Origin: Thalassospira sp. ER-Se-21-Dark
GTDB lineage: Bacteria; Pseudomonadota; Alphaproteobacteria; Rhodospirillales; Thalassospiraceae
Assembly: GCF_017922435.1 (NCBI RefSeq)
Contig: NZ_VDEZ01000004.1
Coordinates: forward strand, 186,001 to 250,000
Direction of reading: 5' to 3'
Length of the DNA: 64,000 nt
Shown piece by piece: positions 35,888 to 45,374 of the stretch (position 1 is its first letter; the number at the start of each line of letters is the position of its first letter). The notes under the pieces are model-generated. The model did not search any database, had not been told where the DNA came from, and saw nothing but the letters and a program-made list of their open reading frames with translations. A program made the position numbers and the translations under genes.

Positions 35888-36026
35888 GGTGACATCTCCT
35901 TGCTGATGATACGGAAAAGAACGTCTTTTCTTCAAATATCGCGAAGGGGAGTGTCGTTGATTTCAGTTTGCACCACCATGAGCTGTATCAATTTTTTGAT
36001 GAATTCTTATCAGGCGCGCAAAAGCC

Positions 36027-36854
36027 TTATGCGCCATCACCGTCAATGTCAGGCAATTCAAGGACATAGTCCTGATAATAGTCCGGCGGCATGCCGGCTT
36101 CATAGCGCGCTTCGTCATTAAACGGTGGTTTGAGCGGCCCCCGGAAATGCTTGCGCAGTATATCATGCCACGTGGTGTAGTAGGGCAGGTCGCGCTGATC
36201 ACAGACATATTCGTAATACTTCCGGCCCGCGGCGACATGTGCGATTTCATCATGGGCAATGATTTTAAGGATGCGGGCACTTTCCGTATCCCCATGCGCC
36301 AGAAGCCGTTCAATGGTCGGCGGCGTGGCATCAAGGCCGCGTGCCTCAAACACCATTGGCACGACCGCCAGACGCGGCAGAATGTCATAGGCCGTATCCA
36401 TCGATGTCTGCCAAAGCCCGTCGTGGGCGGGAAGGTCACCATATGCCGCACCCAATTCACCAAGGCGCGTGTTGATCATTTTGAAATGGCGTGCTTCGTC
36501 ATCGGCGACCTGAACCCAGGCATCATGAAAATCACGCGGCATGTCTGCCTCGGGAAAGCGCACACACAGATCCCATGCCAGGTCGATGGCGTTGAGTTCG
36601 ATATGGGCCAGCGCATGCAAAAGCCCGATGCGGCCCTGCACACTGCCTTTCTTGCGCTTGGGCATCTTGTTGGGGGGCAGCAATTCCGGCTTTGCCGGGC
36701 GACCGGGACGATCGGGCAGGTCGGTTGATCCGACTTCGCTGATCTCGCCATTGCGCCACATCGCCGCCAGTTCGGCGGTGACATCGGCCTTTTGGGTGGC
36801 GTCTTCGGTCAGAAGGGCACGCTTGGCAGCATCAGCAAGGGTCAGTTTGGTCAT
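36027..36854 (-). CDS. DUF455 ferritin-like protein
   Basis: A 275-residue protein of the DUF455 family, which has a ferritin-like four-helix bundle expected to hold a di-iron centre; no reaction is established. Iron-binding Glu/His pairs are seen in LLHALAHIELNAIDLAWD, DAWVQVADDEARHF, PMVFEARGLDATP and KIIAHDEIAHVAAG, which fits a di-iron site with EXXH motifs. The N-terminus is a polar helix (TLADAAKRALLTEDATQ) and the C-terminus has HFRGPLKPPFNDEARYEAGM, a family signature. The ATG at 36854 is chosen over upstream codons that extend into the intergenic spacer. Confidence 0.85.
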   Translation of the reverse strand: MTKLTLADAAKRALLTEDATQKADVTAELAAMWRNGEISEVGSTDLPDRPGRPAKPELLPPNKMPKRKKGSVQGRIGLLHALAHIELNAIDLAWDLCVRFPEADMPRDFHDAWVQVADDEARHFKMINTRLGELGAAYGDLPAHDGLWQTSMDTAYDILPRLAVVPMVFEARGLDATPPTIERLLAHGDTESARILKIIAHDEIAHVAAGRKYYEYVCDQRDLPYYTTWHDILRKHFRGPLKPPFNDEARYEAGMPPDYYQDYVLELPDIDGDGA

Positions 36855-36928
36855 GATCGTCCGGGTATGGGGTTTGGGTTCACGTGCGCTTTGTCTGCCA
36901 CTTGGCGGCCATCGGGTCAATTGGCAAA

Positions 36929-36968
36929 CAAAAAGGGCGGCCCGCCATCAAGGTTCGGACCGCCCTTT
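36929..36968 (-). terminator. Terminator after the HPt/receiver-like gene
   Basis: GGGCGG (36935-36940) pairs with CCGCCC (36960-36965). On the minus strand the second arm is followed by TTTTTGTTTG. Confidence 0.75.
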
Positions 36969-36991
36969 GAAATCGTTTGGCGCTTGCGCAA

Positions 36992-37762
36992 TCAGGTGAT
37001 GTTGAAGCGCGCCAGTGCCTCTGCCAGATCCTCGCCAAAGGCATTGCCCTTGCGGATGATCGCGGTCCGGCACGGCAGATCCTGAAGCGACGGATGGTTC
37101 GGTGCATCCGAGGTCAGAACTGCGGTCGGAATGCCGCGTGTTTTAGGCATCGCCTGCAGGGCATTGGCCAGATCAACACCGGTCAGTTCATCAATGGTCT
37201 TGGCGACAATGATGAAATCCGGGCGGGTGCGCACGGCAAGTTCGATCGCCTCGAACGATGTCTGGGTGACGGAGCTACGATAACCACAAGCGGCCAGTTC
37301 GCGTTCCAGAATGGTTGCCAGGGAGCGCTGCGGAATAACCAGCAAGGCTTCGACATTGGCCTGTTTCAGCCATGCCGGGTCAATATCAGGGGTCCGTTTC
37401 GACGGCAGTTCGCGTACGAATTCGGCGGTGTCGGTGCCGCCAGCCGTCATGTCACCATCAAGCAGGGACTGGATCTTGTCGACAAAGGCCTGGATATCTT
37501 CAATCGCGCCTTCGTTCAGTTCCTTGCAGGTCGTGACGTAATCGGCAAGACGATGGCTGGTCAGGTTGATCAGCGGCGCTGATACTGACTTGCCCTTGTA
37601 TCGCAGATTGAATATTTCGCGCTGGATGGCGGTCAGATGGGCGGGATCTTTTTTGCCGCGTGCGTTTTGCAGATGAACGTCAATCGAATTGATGATGTCA
37701 TGTGCTTCGTCGCGAAAATCCGCCAGCATTTGATCGTCGAGATCAACAACATTGTTATTCAT
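36992..37762 (-). CDS. HPt-like plus receiver-like protein without phosphorylation residues
   Basis: From the ATG at 37762 the product has 256 residues. Residues about 10-105 look like a CheA-type HPt helical bundle (MLADFRDEAHDIINSIDVHL), but the position of the phospho-His (xxHTLKGS in CheA) reads IFNLRYKGKS, with no His. Residues about 125-250 have a response-regulator pattern (EALLVIPQRSLATILERELA, ending PTAVLTSD), but the phospho-Asp strand reads PDFIIVAK instead of PDLILLD. Both domains therefore look unable to take phosphate. It could be a decoy or adaptor in chemotaxis or another two-component pathway. No kinase gene is adjacent. The domain calls are from pattern only. Confidence 0.6.
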   Translation of the reverse strand: MNNNVVDLDDQMLADFRDEAHDIINSIDVHLQNARGKKDPAHLTAIQREIFNLRYKGKSVSAPLINLTSHRLADYVTTCKELNEGAIEDIQAFVDKIQSLLDGDMTAGGTDTAEFVRELPSKRTPDIDPAWLKQANVEALLVIPQRSLATILERELAACGYRSSVTQTSFEAIELAVRTRPDFIIVAKTIDELTGVDLANALQAMPKTRGIPTAVLTSDAPNHPSLQDLPCRTAIIRKGNAFGEDLAEALARFNIT

Positions 37763-37939
37763 TTGATTACCCGCTTTGCCGGCATGCCGGTGAGTTTTCA
37801 TCGAACAGGTGAGAATTAGACCTCACCCATCACTCCCATATCCGAATTGTTAGCCCGACAAACAAGGGATGGCAACAAAATCAGCAAAACGCAATACGGC
37901 CAGCCGTCTGAAAGAAAACGATTTTACCGCCAAAAAAAC

Positions 37940-37969
37940 AAAGGCCCGGCATCTTGTCGCCGGGCCTTG
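37940..37969 (-). terminator. Terminator after bcp
   Basis: AAGGCCCGGC, an 8-base loop and GCCGGGCCTT; the minus strand continues into a long T-run. Confidence 0.85.
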
Positions 37970-37988
37970 ATACGAGAAAAATCTGAAT

Positions 37989-38453
37989 TCAAAGGGCTTT
38001 GACAGCCTCAAGAACCTCGGCAACGTGGCCTTTGACCTTTACCTTGCGCCAGGCATTGCGAATGACGCCGCTGCCATCAATGACAAAGGTCGACCGCTCG
38101 ATACCCATGAATTTTTTGCCATACATGCTTTTCTCTTTCCAGACACCGTAATCCTCGCAGGTGGTGCCGTTCTCGTCAGATGCGAGAATGAAGTTCAGGT
38201 CATGCTTGGCCTTGAATTTGTCGTGCCGGTCCGCACTGTCCTTGGAAATGCCGATGATCTTTGCATTCGCAGCGCTGAAATCAGGTTCGGCATCGCGGAA
38301 TTCGCAGGACTCGGTCGTGCAACCCGGCGTCATGTCCTTGGGATAGAAATAGATCACCACCGGTTTGCCTGCCAGATCCGACAGTTTCACGCTGCCATTG
38401 CCATCGGTTGGCAGTTCGAAATCCGGGGCCTTGTCACCAACATCAACTGTCAT
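37989..38453 (-). CDS. bcp: Thiol peroxidase, Bcp/PrxQ-type peroxiredoxin
   Basis: Reduces hydrogen peroxide and organic hydroperoxides with thioredoxin as donor. The 154-residue product shows the PrxQ active site DMTPGCTTESCEFRD, with the peroxidatic Cys (GCT) and a second Cys five residues later that acts as resolving Cys in atypical 2-Cys members. KVVIYFYP-type strand (KPVVIYFYPKD), IIGISKDSADRHDKFKAKH and a catalytic-region Arg are present. The start MTVDVGDKAPDF is typical. It lies 89 bases downstream of glnE on the same strand; on the other side a terminator separates it from the HPt/receiver-like gene. Confidence 0.95.
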   Translation of the reverse strand: MTVDVGDKAPDFELPTDGNGSVKLSDLAGKPVVIYFYPKDMTPGCTTESCEFRDAEPDFSAANAKIIGISKDSADRHDKFKAKHDLNFILASDENGTTCEDYGVWKEKSMYGKKFMGIERSTFVIDGSGVIRNAWRKVKVKGHVAEVLEAVKAL

Positions 38454-38542
38454 GGTCTATCCTTTAATCTTTTGGGACCGCATAGCGGCATGTTGCAACC
38501 GTGAAAATACAAAGCCTTATAATGATGGCAAGGGGGCTTGGA

Positions 38543-41518
38543 TCATTGCGGCGTATCTGTTGGTGCAATCTTTTCCGCCGGGGCTGCAACCACGCGATCA
38601 TAGATCTCCTTGATACGGGTTGCTGTCATTTCCATTTTGTCCTGAAGGCTTGCGAAATCATCACATTTACCGGCATTTGCCAGCATTTTTTGCAAATCCT
38701 CGCTGGCTTTTTCAGGATCAAACGGGCCCTCGGTCGTCAGGCGCAACATCGCCTGCAAAGCTAGCCAGAACGATGCGGAATTGGCCAGAAACTCGGCCTC
38801 TTCGCCATCAAGGATACCCACCGTCGCCAGATTTTTGAAAACTTCGCGGGTTGTCGGTGACAGGACTTCCGGGTGGTCATGGGCATGGCGCAGTTGTAGA
38901 TATTGCGCAATGAATTCCAGATCGACCAACCCGCCACGGCGCATCTTGATCGCCCATGGATGGTTGTCGCCTTTGCCGGCCTCCATCCGGTTGCGCATAT
39001 CATAGACTTCGCGCACCAGTTTGTCCGGATCGCGTTGCTTGCACAGCACGTCATTAGTCGTGGCCAATACCTTGTCACACAGTGCCTTTGGGCCATAAAC
39101 CGCGCGCAGGCGCGTCAGCGCCATGTGCTCCCACGTCCAGGCTTCGTTGTTTTGATAAGTCTCGAAACTTTTGAAATGCGTCGCAAGCGGCCCTTTGGAT
39201 CCGCTGGGGCGCAGACGAAGGTCGGTTTCAAACAAAACCCCTTCAGCGGTCGGGGCAGACAGGGCGTTGATATAACGCTGGCTTAGCCGGATGAAATAGT
39301 GGCCCGGTGACAATGGTTTTTCGCCATCTGATTCTTCGGCATCTTCGGGCACCTCATAGATGAACACCATATCAAGGTCGGACCCGGGTGAAAGTTCCTG
39401 CCCGCCATGCTTGCCCAGCGCAAACACCGCAAGACCGCCATCGGCAAACGAACCATGTTTGGCGGCAAAATCGTCGGCGATCCGCGGGAACAGTGCGCGA
39501 ATGGCAACATCGGCAACATCGGCCAATGCGCGGCCTGCTTCATGCGGGGTGTGACGGTTCTGGATGGTTTGCACATCAATCTGGAACTTCTGGTCATTGG
39601 CCCAGCGCCGCGCGGCATCAAGCCAGTCTTCGACCATGTCTTCTCGCGACAGACGGGCATCAAGTTCCGCCAGCATCGCATCCGCATCGGGCAGCTCTTC
39701 GTGGAAGCCCGACATCAAGACGTAATCAAGCACCGCGGCATTACGCCCGATATATTTTGCCATACGCGGTGCGGTGCCAGCAATCTGGGCCAGAAGTTCA
39801 AGCAATTGCGGATGGGCGGTAAACAGCGAAAATAACTGCACCCCGGCCGGCAGACCTTTGAGGAAGTCGTCAAAGGCACGAAAGGCCATGTCCGGATTGG
39901 TTGTTTTACCAAGTGCGGTCAAAAGGGTCGGCATCAGTTCGGTCAGGATTTCACGCGCCCGGCGTGATCGGGTTGCCCGGTAACGCCCATGATGCCAGCC
40001 CCGCACCGTGACAGAGACGTTTTCTGCATTCTCAAAGCCCATCTCGCGCAGATTGACCAAGGTTTCCGGATCGTCTTCGGTGCCCGTGAAGACAAGGTTG
40101 CCACTGGCACCGGCAAGGGTCGTGTCGTCTTCAAACAATTCAGCATAGTTGTTTTCGACATTCCGCAGATGAAGTAGCAAATCCGCCTTGAATGCATCAA
40201 GCGTTTCATAGCCAAGGAAGGTCGCCAGTGCCAATAAGCCCTGATCAGTATCGGGAAGGGTTTGGGTTTGCTGATCATTGATCATTTGCAGGCGGTGTTC
40301 GACCGTGCGCAGGAAATCATAGGCGGCCAGCATTTCATCGCGGACTTGCTCGGATACCTGACCGAACTTGGTCAGGGTGCGCAAGGTGTCGCAGGTTGCC
40401 TTGCCGCGCAGCGCAATCTCACGCCCGCCCCAAATCAGTTGTTGGGTCTGGGCAAAAAATTCGATCTCGCGGATGCCGCCACGGCCAAGCTTGATATTGT
40501 GACCGGGGATATTGATCTTGCTGCCGCCCTTGTGGGCATTGATCTGGCGCTTGATCGAATGAATGTCCTGAATGGCAATGAAATCAAGATGCTTGCGCCA
40601 GACAAAGGGTCGCAGGATTTCAAGGAATTCATTGCCCGAAACGCGGTCACCACCGACAATGCGGGCCTTGATCATGGCCGCACGTTCCCAGTTCTGGCCG
40701 ACGGTCTCATAGTATGTTTCTGCCGCAATCATCGACAGGATCGGCGGGGTTGATGCCGGGTCCGGACGCAGGCGCAAATCAGTGCGGAAAACATATCCGT
40801 CGCCGGTGCGTTCTTCCATGATCCGGGTGATATCGCGCACCATCCGCACCAGATCCTGATGAATGCGATCAGGGTCGATATAGGTCACCACATCCTGATC
40901 ATAGAGGAAGATCAGGTCGATATCGGATGAATAGTTCAGCTCCCCGGCACCGAGTTTCCCCATGCCAATGGCAAAGATCCCGGATCCCTCAAGCGGATTT
41001 TTCGGGTTGGGCAGGTCATATTTACGAAGCCGCGCCATGGCGGACAAACAATGCGCCATGGTGAAATCAAGGGTGTATTCGGCCGTTTTGCTGATTGCCG
41101 ATGTGACCTGATCAAGTTTCCAGGCCTTGCAGATATCGGCAATCGCAATCACCAGTGCCGCTCGGCGTTTGGCGTGACGGACAGTCGCCATGGTGGTCGT
41201 CTGATCAAGGTCGCGTGCATTCGCACTGACTTTCACGGGCTCAAGCGCGTTGGCAAATGCCTGATCAAGGCCACTGTCAAACACGTCACAGACCGTATCG
41301 GGATCGCGCAGGCACAGATTGGTCAGATAGGGGCTGTTACCAAAAAGCGCTTCAAGAACCGCACGTTTTTGGGGATTGGACGCAATCTCGCCAATTTTGT
41401 CTGACAGGCTTTCAAACGCTGGTCGATCCGCCAATGTGTTCCAGCGTTCGAGCGCATTGGTGACACGGTCGGCGTCAAAGGCTTTGGGCAGGTCCTGTGA
41501 AATCCAGGAAAGAGACAC
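38543..41518 (-). CDS. glnE: Bifunctional glutamine synthetase adenylyltransferase/deadenylase
   Basis: GlnE adds AMP to, and removes AMP from, glutamine synthetase in response to PII (GlnB/GlnK), adjusting ammonium assimilation. Two nucleotidyltransferase modules are visible: the N-terminal deadenylase with IGMGKLGAGELNYSSDIDL and the C-terminal adenylylase with ALGKHGGQELSPGSDLDM, both with the GS-X-D-X-D metal motif. Helical GlnE regulatory segments lie between (LGRGGIREIEFFAQTQQL and RRGGLVDLEFIAQYLQL). The GTG at 41518 is preceded by AAGGAA nine bases upstream, giving 991 residues; a TTG at 41566 would add 16 unusual residues. It is divergent from the AsmA-like gene. Confidence 0.95.
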   Translation of the reverse strand: MSLSWISQDLPKAFDADRVTNALERWNTLADRPAFESLSDKIGEIASNPQKRAVLEALFGNSPYLTNLCLRDPDTVCDVFDSGLDQAFANALEPVKVSANARDLDQTTTMATVRHAKRRAALVIAIADICKAWKLDQVTSAISKTAEYTLDFTMAHCLSAMARLRKYDLPNPKNPLEGSGIFAIGMGKLGAGELNYSSDIDLIFLYDQDVVTYIDPDRIHQDLVRMVRDITRIMEERTGDGYVFRTDLRLRPDPASTPPILSMIAAETYYETVGQNWERAAMIKARIVGGDRVSGNEFLEILRPFVWRKHLDFIAIQDIHSIKRQINAHKGGSKINIPGHNIKLGRGGIREIEFFAQTQQLIWGGREIALRGKATCDTLRTLTKFGQVSEQVRDEMLAAYDFLRTVEHRLQMINDQQTQTLPDTDQGLLALATFLGYETLDAFKADLLLHLRNVENNYAELFEDDTTLAGASGNLVFTGTEDDPETLVNLREMGFENAENVSVTVRGWHHGRYRATRSRRAREILTELMPTLLTALGKTTNPDMAFRAFDDFLKGLPAGVQLFSLFTAHPQLLELLAQIAGTAPRMAKYIGRNAAVLDYVLMSGFHEELPDADAMLAELDARLSREDMVEDWLDAARRWANDQKFQIDVQTIQNRHTPHEAGRALADVADVAIRALFPRIADDFAAKHGSFADGGLAVFALGKHGGQELSPGSDLDMVFIYEVPEDAEESDGEKPLSPGHYFIRLSQRYINALSAPTAEGVLFETDLRLRPSGSKGPLATHFKSFETYQNNEAWTWEHMALTRLRAVYGPKALCDKVLATTNDVLCKQRDPDKLVREVYDMRNRMEAGKGDNHPWAIKMRRGGLVDLEFIAQYLQLRHAHDHPEVLSPTTREVFKNLATVGILDGEEAEFLANSASFWLALQAMLRLTTEGPFDPEKASEDLQKMLANAGKCDDFASLQDKMEMTATRIKEIYDRVVAAPAEKIAPTDTPQ

Positions 41519-41782
41519 TTTTTGCGTTCCTTGTATTGCGAAATGGTCACAAACCGCGCTATGCAAAGGATTGAGCCTGATTGCATAATCTCTGCAAGGA
41601 GTAGGACGTCCTGATCAACAGGATGACTTATATGTTTCTAGCTTTTCTGTGATCGGACAAAAAGGGGTATAGATCAATAACTGTCTGGTATTTTAGGATC
41701 CAATGATCCATCGACAACCATGCCAGACATGAGAAGTTATTGATATCGCTGCATATGACATCGGGAACACAAGGTAAAATGA

Positions 41783-44700
41783 GTGCGCCACGTTAAGACC
41801 TTTGCCGGATGGCTGGCGCTGACTTTATCAGCCATCGTCCTGTTTGTCGGCGTATTTGCAGCAGTCACGATCTGGCGGCTGTCCCAGGAACCTGTGTCCC
41901 TGCATCGTCTGACCCCGTATCTGGTTGATCATCTCAACAAATCGATGGGCAATAACCGGCTGGCAATCGGCGACGTCGTTCTGCGCTGGCGCGGCTGGGA
42001 AGAAAAGTTCGATGTCGGTTTGCGCGACGTCAGCATCTTTGGCCCCGATGATCAGGAAATGCTGCACGTCCCCGAAGCCGATGTCGTGTTTTCCAGCAAG
42101 GCGCTGTTTGAAGGCGTGCTTGCCCTGCGCGAGCTTAACCTGATCGGCCCGCGCATTCGCCTTGAACGGCGGGCCGATGGCACGATTGATGTCGGCTATG
42201 TTGCCGAAGAAACCGCCGCAGATATCGCGAACCAGTCGGAAAATACGCGCAGCGATGACGGTACGGCAACCGGACAAAGTTATGACAAGGGGCGCGGGGC
42301 CTCTGTTACGATTGATCTCCCCGATGCACCGGGCGTGAATGCCGATCAACTTGTGCCTGAATCTGAAAACGCTGCGGGTGAAGGTGAAACTGTCGAACGT
42401 TCCGGCAATACCGTCTTGCAGGATGTCTTTGCCATTCTTTCGGGCGAACGTACCGATATTCCGGCGGCGGCCTATTTCGAAAGTTTCGGGGTGGTGAATG
42501 CTGATCTTGAAGTGCGCGATGATAAAATCGGCATTGTCTGGGCAGCACCGCAGGCTGATATCCTGTTGTCTCGCAGGGCCTTCGGGATTGGCGCGGAAGC
42601 CTCGATGCAGGTCAGTGCCGGGGATATATCGACCCAGGTGCGCGTCACCGGCGATTACAGCATCGAAACCGATCAGGTCGATCTTGAAGCCGAAATTGGC
42701 GAGGTGCAGCTTGCCGATCTTGTCAGTATCTCGGATCTGTTTGAACAATTGCGCGATGCCTATGTCCCGGTTTCCGGAAAGCTGCGCGCAAGCTTTGATG
42801 CGAATGGCGAATTGCTTTCGGCGGCCACGGATCTGTCGGTTGGCAGTGGCGTGATCACCTTCCCCGACGAAATACGGGCGACCTATCGGGTTTCGGACGG
42901 ACAAATTGTCACAAGCTATGTGCCCGGTCGGTTCAGCATTGATGATGTCGTCCTGAATGTTGGTGACGCATCCGCCAAACTTCAGGGCGTCGTGCTTGAT
43001 CCGTTCGGGCAGTGGCAGGTCAATCTTGATGCGTCTGCCAAGAACGTCGCAACCAACGATCTGGATCGTCTCTGGCCCGAAGGGGTTGGCGTGGATGCGC
43101 GGACATGGGTCGTCACCAACCTGTCCGAGGGGATTGTTCATCAGGCAACCTTGCACACCGAACTGCGCCAGGACAATGCGGGCGAGGTCATTGTTGATGA
43201 TCTTGGTGGCCAGATGACGATGTCGGGTGTGACCGTGCATTATCTTGGTGAAATGCCGGAAGTGCATAATTCTGCCGGTCGTGCCGAATTTGATGAAACC
43301 AGTTTCAGCATCTTTGTGAATACCGGCGAGGCTGATGGCATTCAGGTAACCGATGCCAGCATCATTTTCACCAAACTTGATGAACCGACCCCCTATGCCG
43401 ATATCGAAATCGTCGCACAGGGCAGTGCGCGCAAGGCACTGGAACTGATCGAGGCAAAACCACTTGGCTTTGCCACACGGCTTGGCATCAACCCGGCCCA
43501 GATCAGCGGTGAACAGGCAACCCGTGTGCGCCTGCATTTCCCGCTGCTTCGTGATGTGACGTTTGACGATGTTGATGTCGCAGCGGCTTCACGTATTGAA
43601 AAGGCCGGGATCGTTGGTGCGTTTCGCGGCATGGATGTCACCGCGGGCAGCTTTGAATTACAGGTCAATACAAAGGGGCTTGAGCTTGGCGGCACGGCCA
43701 CGATTGGTAACGGCAAAACCAACATCAACTGGGTCGAAACCTTTGCGCAAGAGGCAGAGGTCCGCAGCCGCTACAAACTGTCGGGCGATCTTGATCTTGC
43801 CGTATTGCCCGATATCGAACTTGATCCCGGCCCCTACCTGAAAGGGATGGCGAAGGGGGATCTTGATATCCGCGTCGGCTCTGATCAGGTTCGTTTGGTT
43901 GGTGACGTTGATTTGACCAATTCGGCGATTTCAGTTCCGCTTGAAAAAGTGGGATATCGCAAGGAGCCCGGCGCAAATGCTGCGGCGAAGTTTGATGTTG
44001 CCGTAATGTTTGATGGCGGTGGGGTGCTTGACAGTTTCTCACTGAGCGCACCAGCACTTGAGGCAACGGGACGTGGCAACTGGCGTGGTGACAACGCGAT
44101 GGCGGATAAATGGTTTGTCGAGCTGCAAGACACCCGTTTTCGCGAAAATATCGATCTTGCCGGCACCATTCGCATGGAAGAAGGCGACCGATTGCTGGTC
44201 GATCTGCGGGGCGCGCAGTTCGATTTGCGTCCGTTCCTTGAAGATGACGCATCCGGTGAAGCGCCCGCGGTCGGCGAACCCGATGAACAGAGCTACCTTG
44301 TGACGCTTGAAGCTGGTGGTTTCCTGCTTAAGGGGGCTGAGCCATTGCTAAATGATGGCAAGATCACCTTGCGTCAGGAAACCGACAAGCGCGAGCTGGA
44401 AATCTCGGCGCGTCAATTGATCGCGACCCCTTGGATCGTTGGTGACGAAAAAACCAATGACGACGCAGGCAAAGCCGCGTCGGAAACAAATACCGGTGGC
44501 ATTGGTGAACGTGCCGAGCGAACCGGCGGCACCACCGAAGTGTTCCTGAATATCGAACAGATGGTTATGGCCAACGGTGAACTTCTGGCCGATCTGCGTG
44601 GTTCGATCCATACGGTTGGGCAGGAATGGGACCGTCTTGTTCTGAACGGGGCATTTGGCGACCGGGCCAATGTGTTTGTGCAAGTCGTGCGCGAAGATTT

Positions 44701-45301
44701 CCAGACCCGCAAGGTCACAATGACCAGCGAGGATGCCGGACGTTTCCTGCGTGCGGTTGATATGTATGAAAATCTTCTGGGCGGACGCCTGACGATTGAA
44801 GGCACGGTTGATGAACGCGACATCGCCCAACCGTTCACCGGTCAGGTCACTGTCAATGAATTCCGCGTGGTCAATGCGCCGATTGCGGCCCGCGTGCTCA
44901 GTGCGGCGTCGCTGACCGGGCTTGGCGATGTGTTGCAAGGCAATGGCATCGCCTTTACCGAAATGAACGGCGACTTCACCTATGTTAATGATGTGCTGTC
45001 GCTGTCAAAGGTGGCGGCGAACGGCGCAGCCGTCGGGGTCACCGCCAACGGGTCGATTGATTTGGCCAAATCGGAAATCCGACTGGCGGGATCAATTGTG
45101 CCGATTTACGCACTGAATTCGGCGCTGGGTGCCATTCCGATCCTTGGTGATATTCTGGTCGGCGAAGAGGGCGGCGGCATATTTGCCCCGACCTACACGG
45201 TGGAAGGCGATCTGAACGACCCCAGCATTACGGTCAATCCGCTATCGACCTTTGTGCCCGGCGTGTTCCGCAACCTGATCACCGGTGCCGAGCCGGGCTA
45301 A
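41783..45301 (+). CDS. Large AsmA/YhdP-like inner-membrane protein (DUF3971/AsmA_2)
   Basis: A 1172-residue protein with one N-terminal membrane span (about 10-33; LALTLSAIVLFVGVFAAVTIW) and a very long periplasmic beta-rich part. It matches the AsmA-like family with DUF3971 and an AsmA_2 C-terminus (RVLSAASLTGLGDVLQGNGIAF in parts, then NGSIDLAKSEIRLAGSIVP and PTYTVEGDLNDPSITVNPL). YhdP/TamB-type members are thought to form hydrophobic grooves that carry phospholipids to the outer membrane. The start is a GTG at 41783 behind AAGGTAAAATGA. A low-complexity stretch (about 155-210) is rich in Asp, Glu, Thr and Ser. It is the last gene before a terminator facing tyrS. Confidence 0.85.
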   Translation: MRHVKTFAGWLALTLSAIVLFVGVFAAVTIWRLSQEPVSLHRLTPYLVDHLNKSMGNNRLAIGDVVLRWRGWEEKFDVGLRDVSIFGPDDQEMLHVPEADVVFSSKALFEGVLALRELNLIGPRIRLERRADGTIDVGYVAEETAADIANQSENTRSDDGTATGQSYDKGRGASVTIDLPDAPGVNADQLVPESENAAGEGETVERSGNTVLQDVFAILSGERTDIPAAAYFESFGVVNADLEVRDDKIGIVWAAPQADILLSRRAFGIGAEASMQVSAGDISTQVRVTGDYSIETDQVDLEAEIGEVQLADLVSISDLFEQLRDAYVPVSGKLRASFDANGELLSAATDLSVGSGVITFPDEIRATYRVSDGQIVTSYVPGRFSIDDVVLNVGDASAKLQGVVLDPFGQWQVNLDASAKNVATNDLDRLWPEGVGVDARTWVVTNLSEGIVHQATLHTELRQDNAGEVIVDDLGGQMTMSGVTVHYLGEMPEVHNSAGRAEFDETSFSIFVNTGEADGIQVTDASIIFTKLDEPTPYADIEIVAQGSARKALELIEAKPLGFATRLGINPAQISGEQATRVRLHFPLLRDVTFDDVDVAAASRIEKAGIVGAFRGMDVTAGSFELQVNTKGLELGGTATIGNGKTNINWVETFAQEAEVRSRYKLSGDLDLAVLPDIELDPGPYLKGMAKGDLDIRVGSDQVRLVGDVDLTNSAISVPLEKVGYRKEPGANAAAKFDVAVMFDGGGVLDSFSLSAPALEATGRGNWRGDNAMADKWFVELQDTRFRENIDLAGTIRMEEGDRLLVDLRGAQFDLRPFLEDDASGEAPAVGEPDEQSYLVTLEAGGFLLKGAEPLLNDGKITLRQETDKRELEISARQLIATPWIVGDEKTNDDAGKAASETNTGGIGERAERTGGTTEVFLNIEQMVMANGELLADLRGSIHTVGQEWDRLVLNGAFGDRANVFVQVVREDFQTRKVTMTSEDAGRFLRAVDMYENLLGGRLTIEGTVDERDIAQPFTGQVTVNEFRVVNAPIAARVLSAASLTGLGDVLQGNGIAFTEMNGDFTYVNDVLSLSKVAANGAAVGVTANGSIDLAKSEIRLAGSIVPIYALNSALGAIPILGDILVGEEGGGIFAPTYTVEGDLNDPSITVNPLSTFVPGVFRNLITGAEPG

Positions 45302-45316
45302 GTCGGCAACAAGACA

Positions 45317-45357
45317 CAAAAAAGCCCCGCACGATGATCGGCGGGACTTTTGTTTTT
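45317..45357. terminator. Terminator between the AsmA-like gene and tyrS
   Basis: AAAAAGCCCCGC and GGCGGGACTTTT, an imperfect stem around 9 bases followed by TGTTTTT. Confidence 0.7.
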
Positions 45358-45374
45358 CTGCGGGTCTTCTTTGA

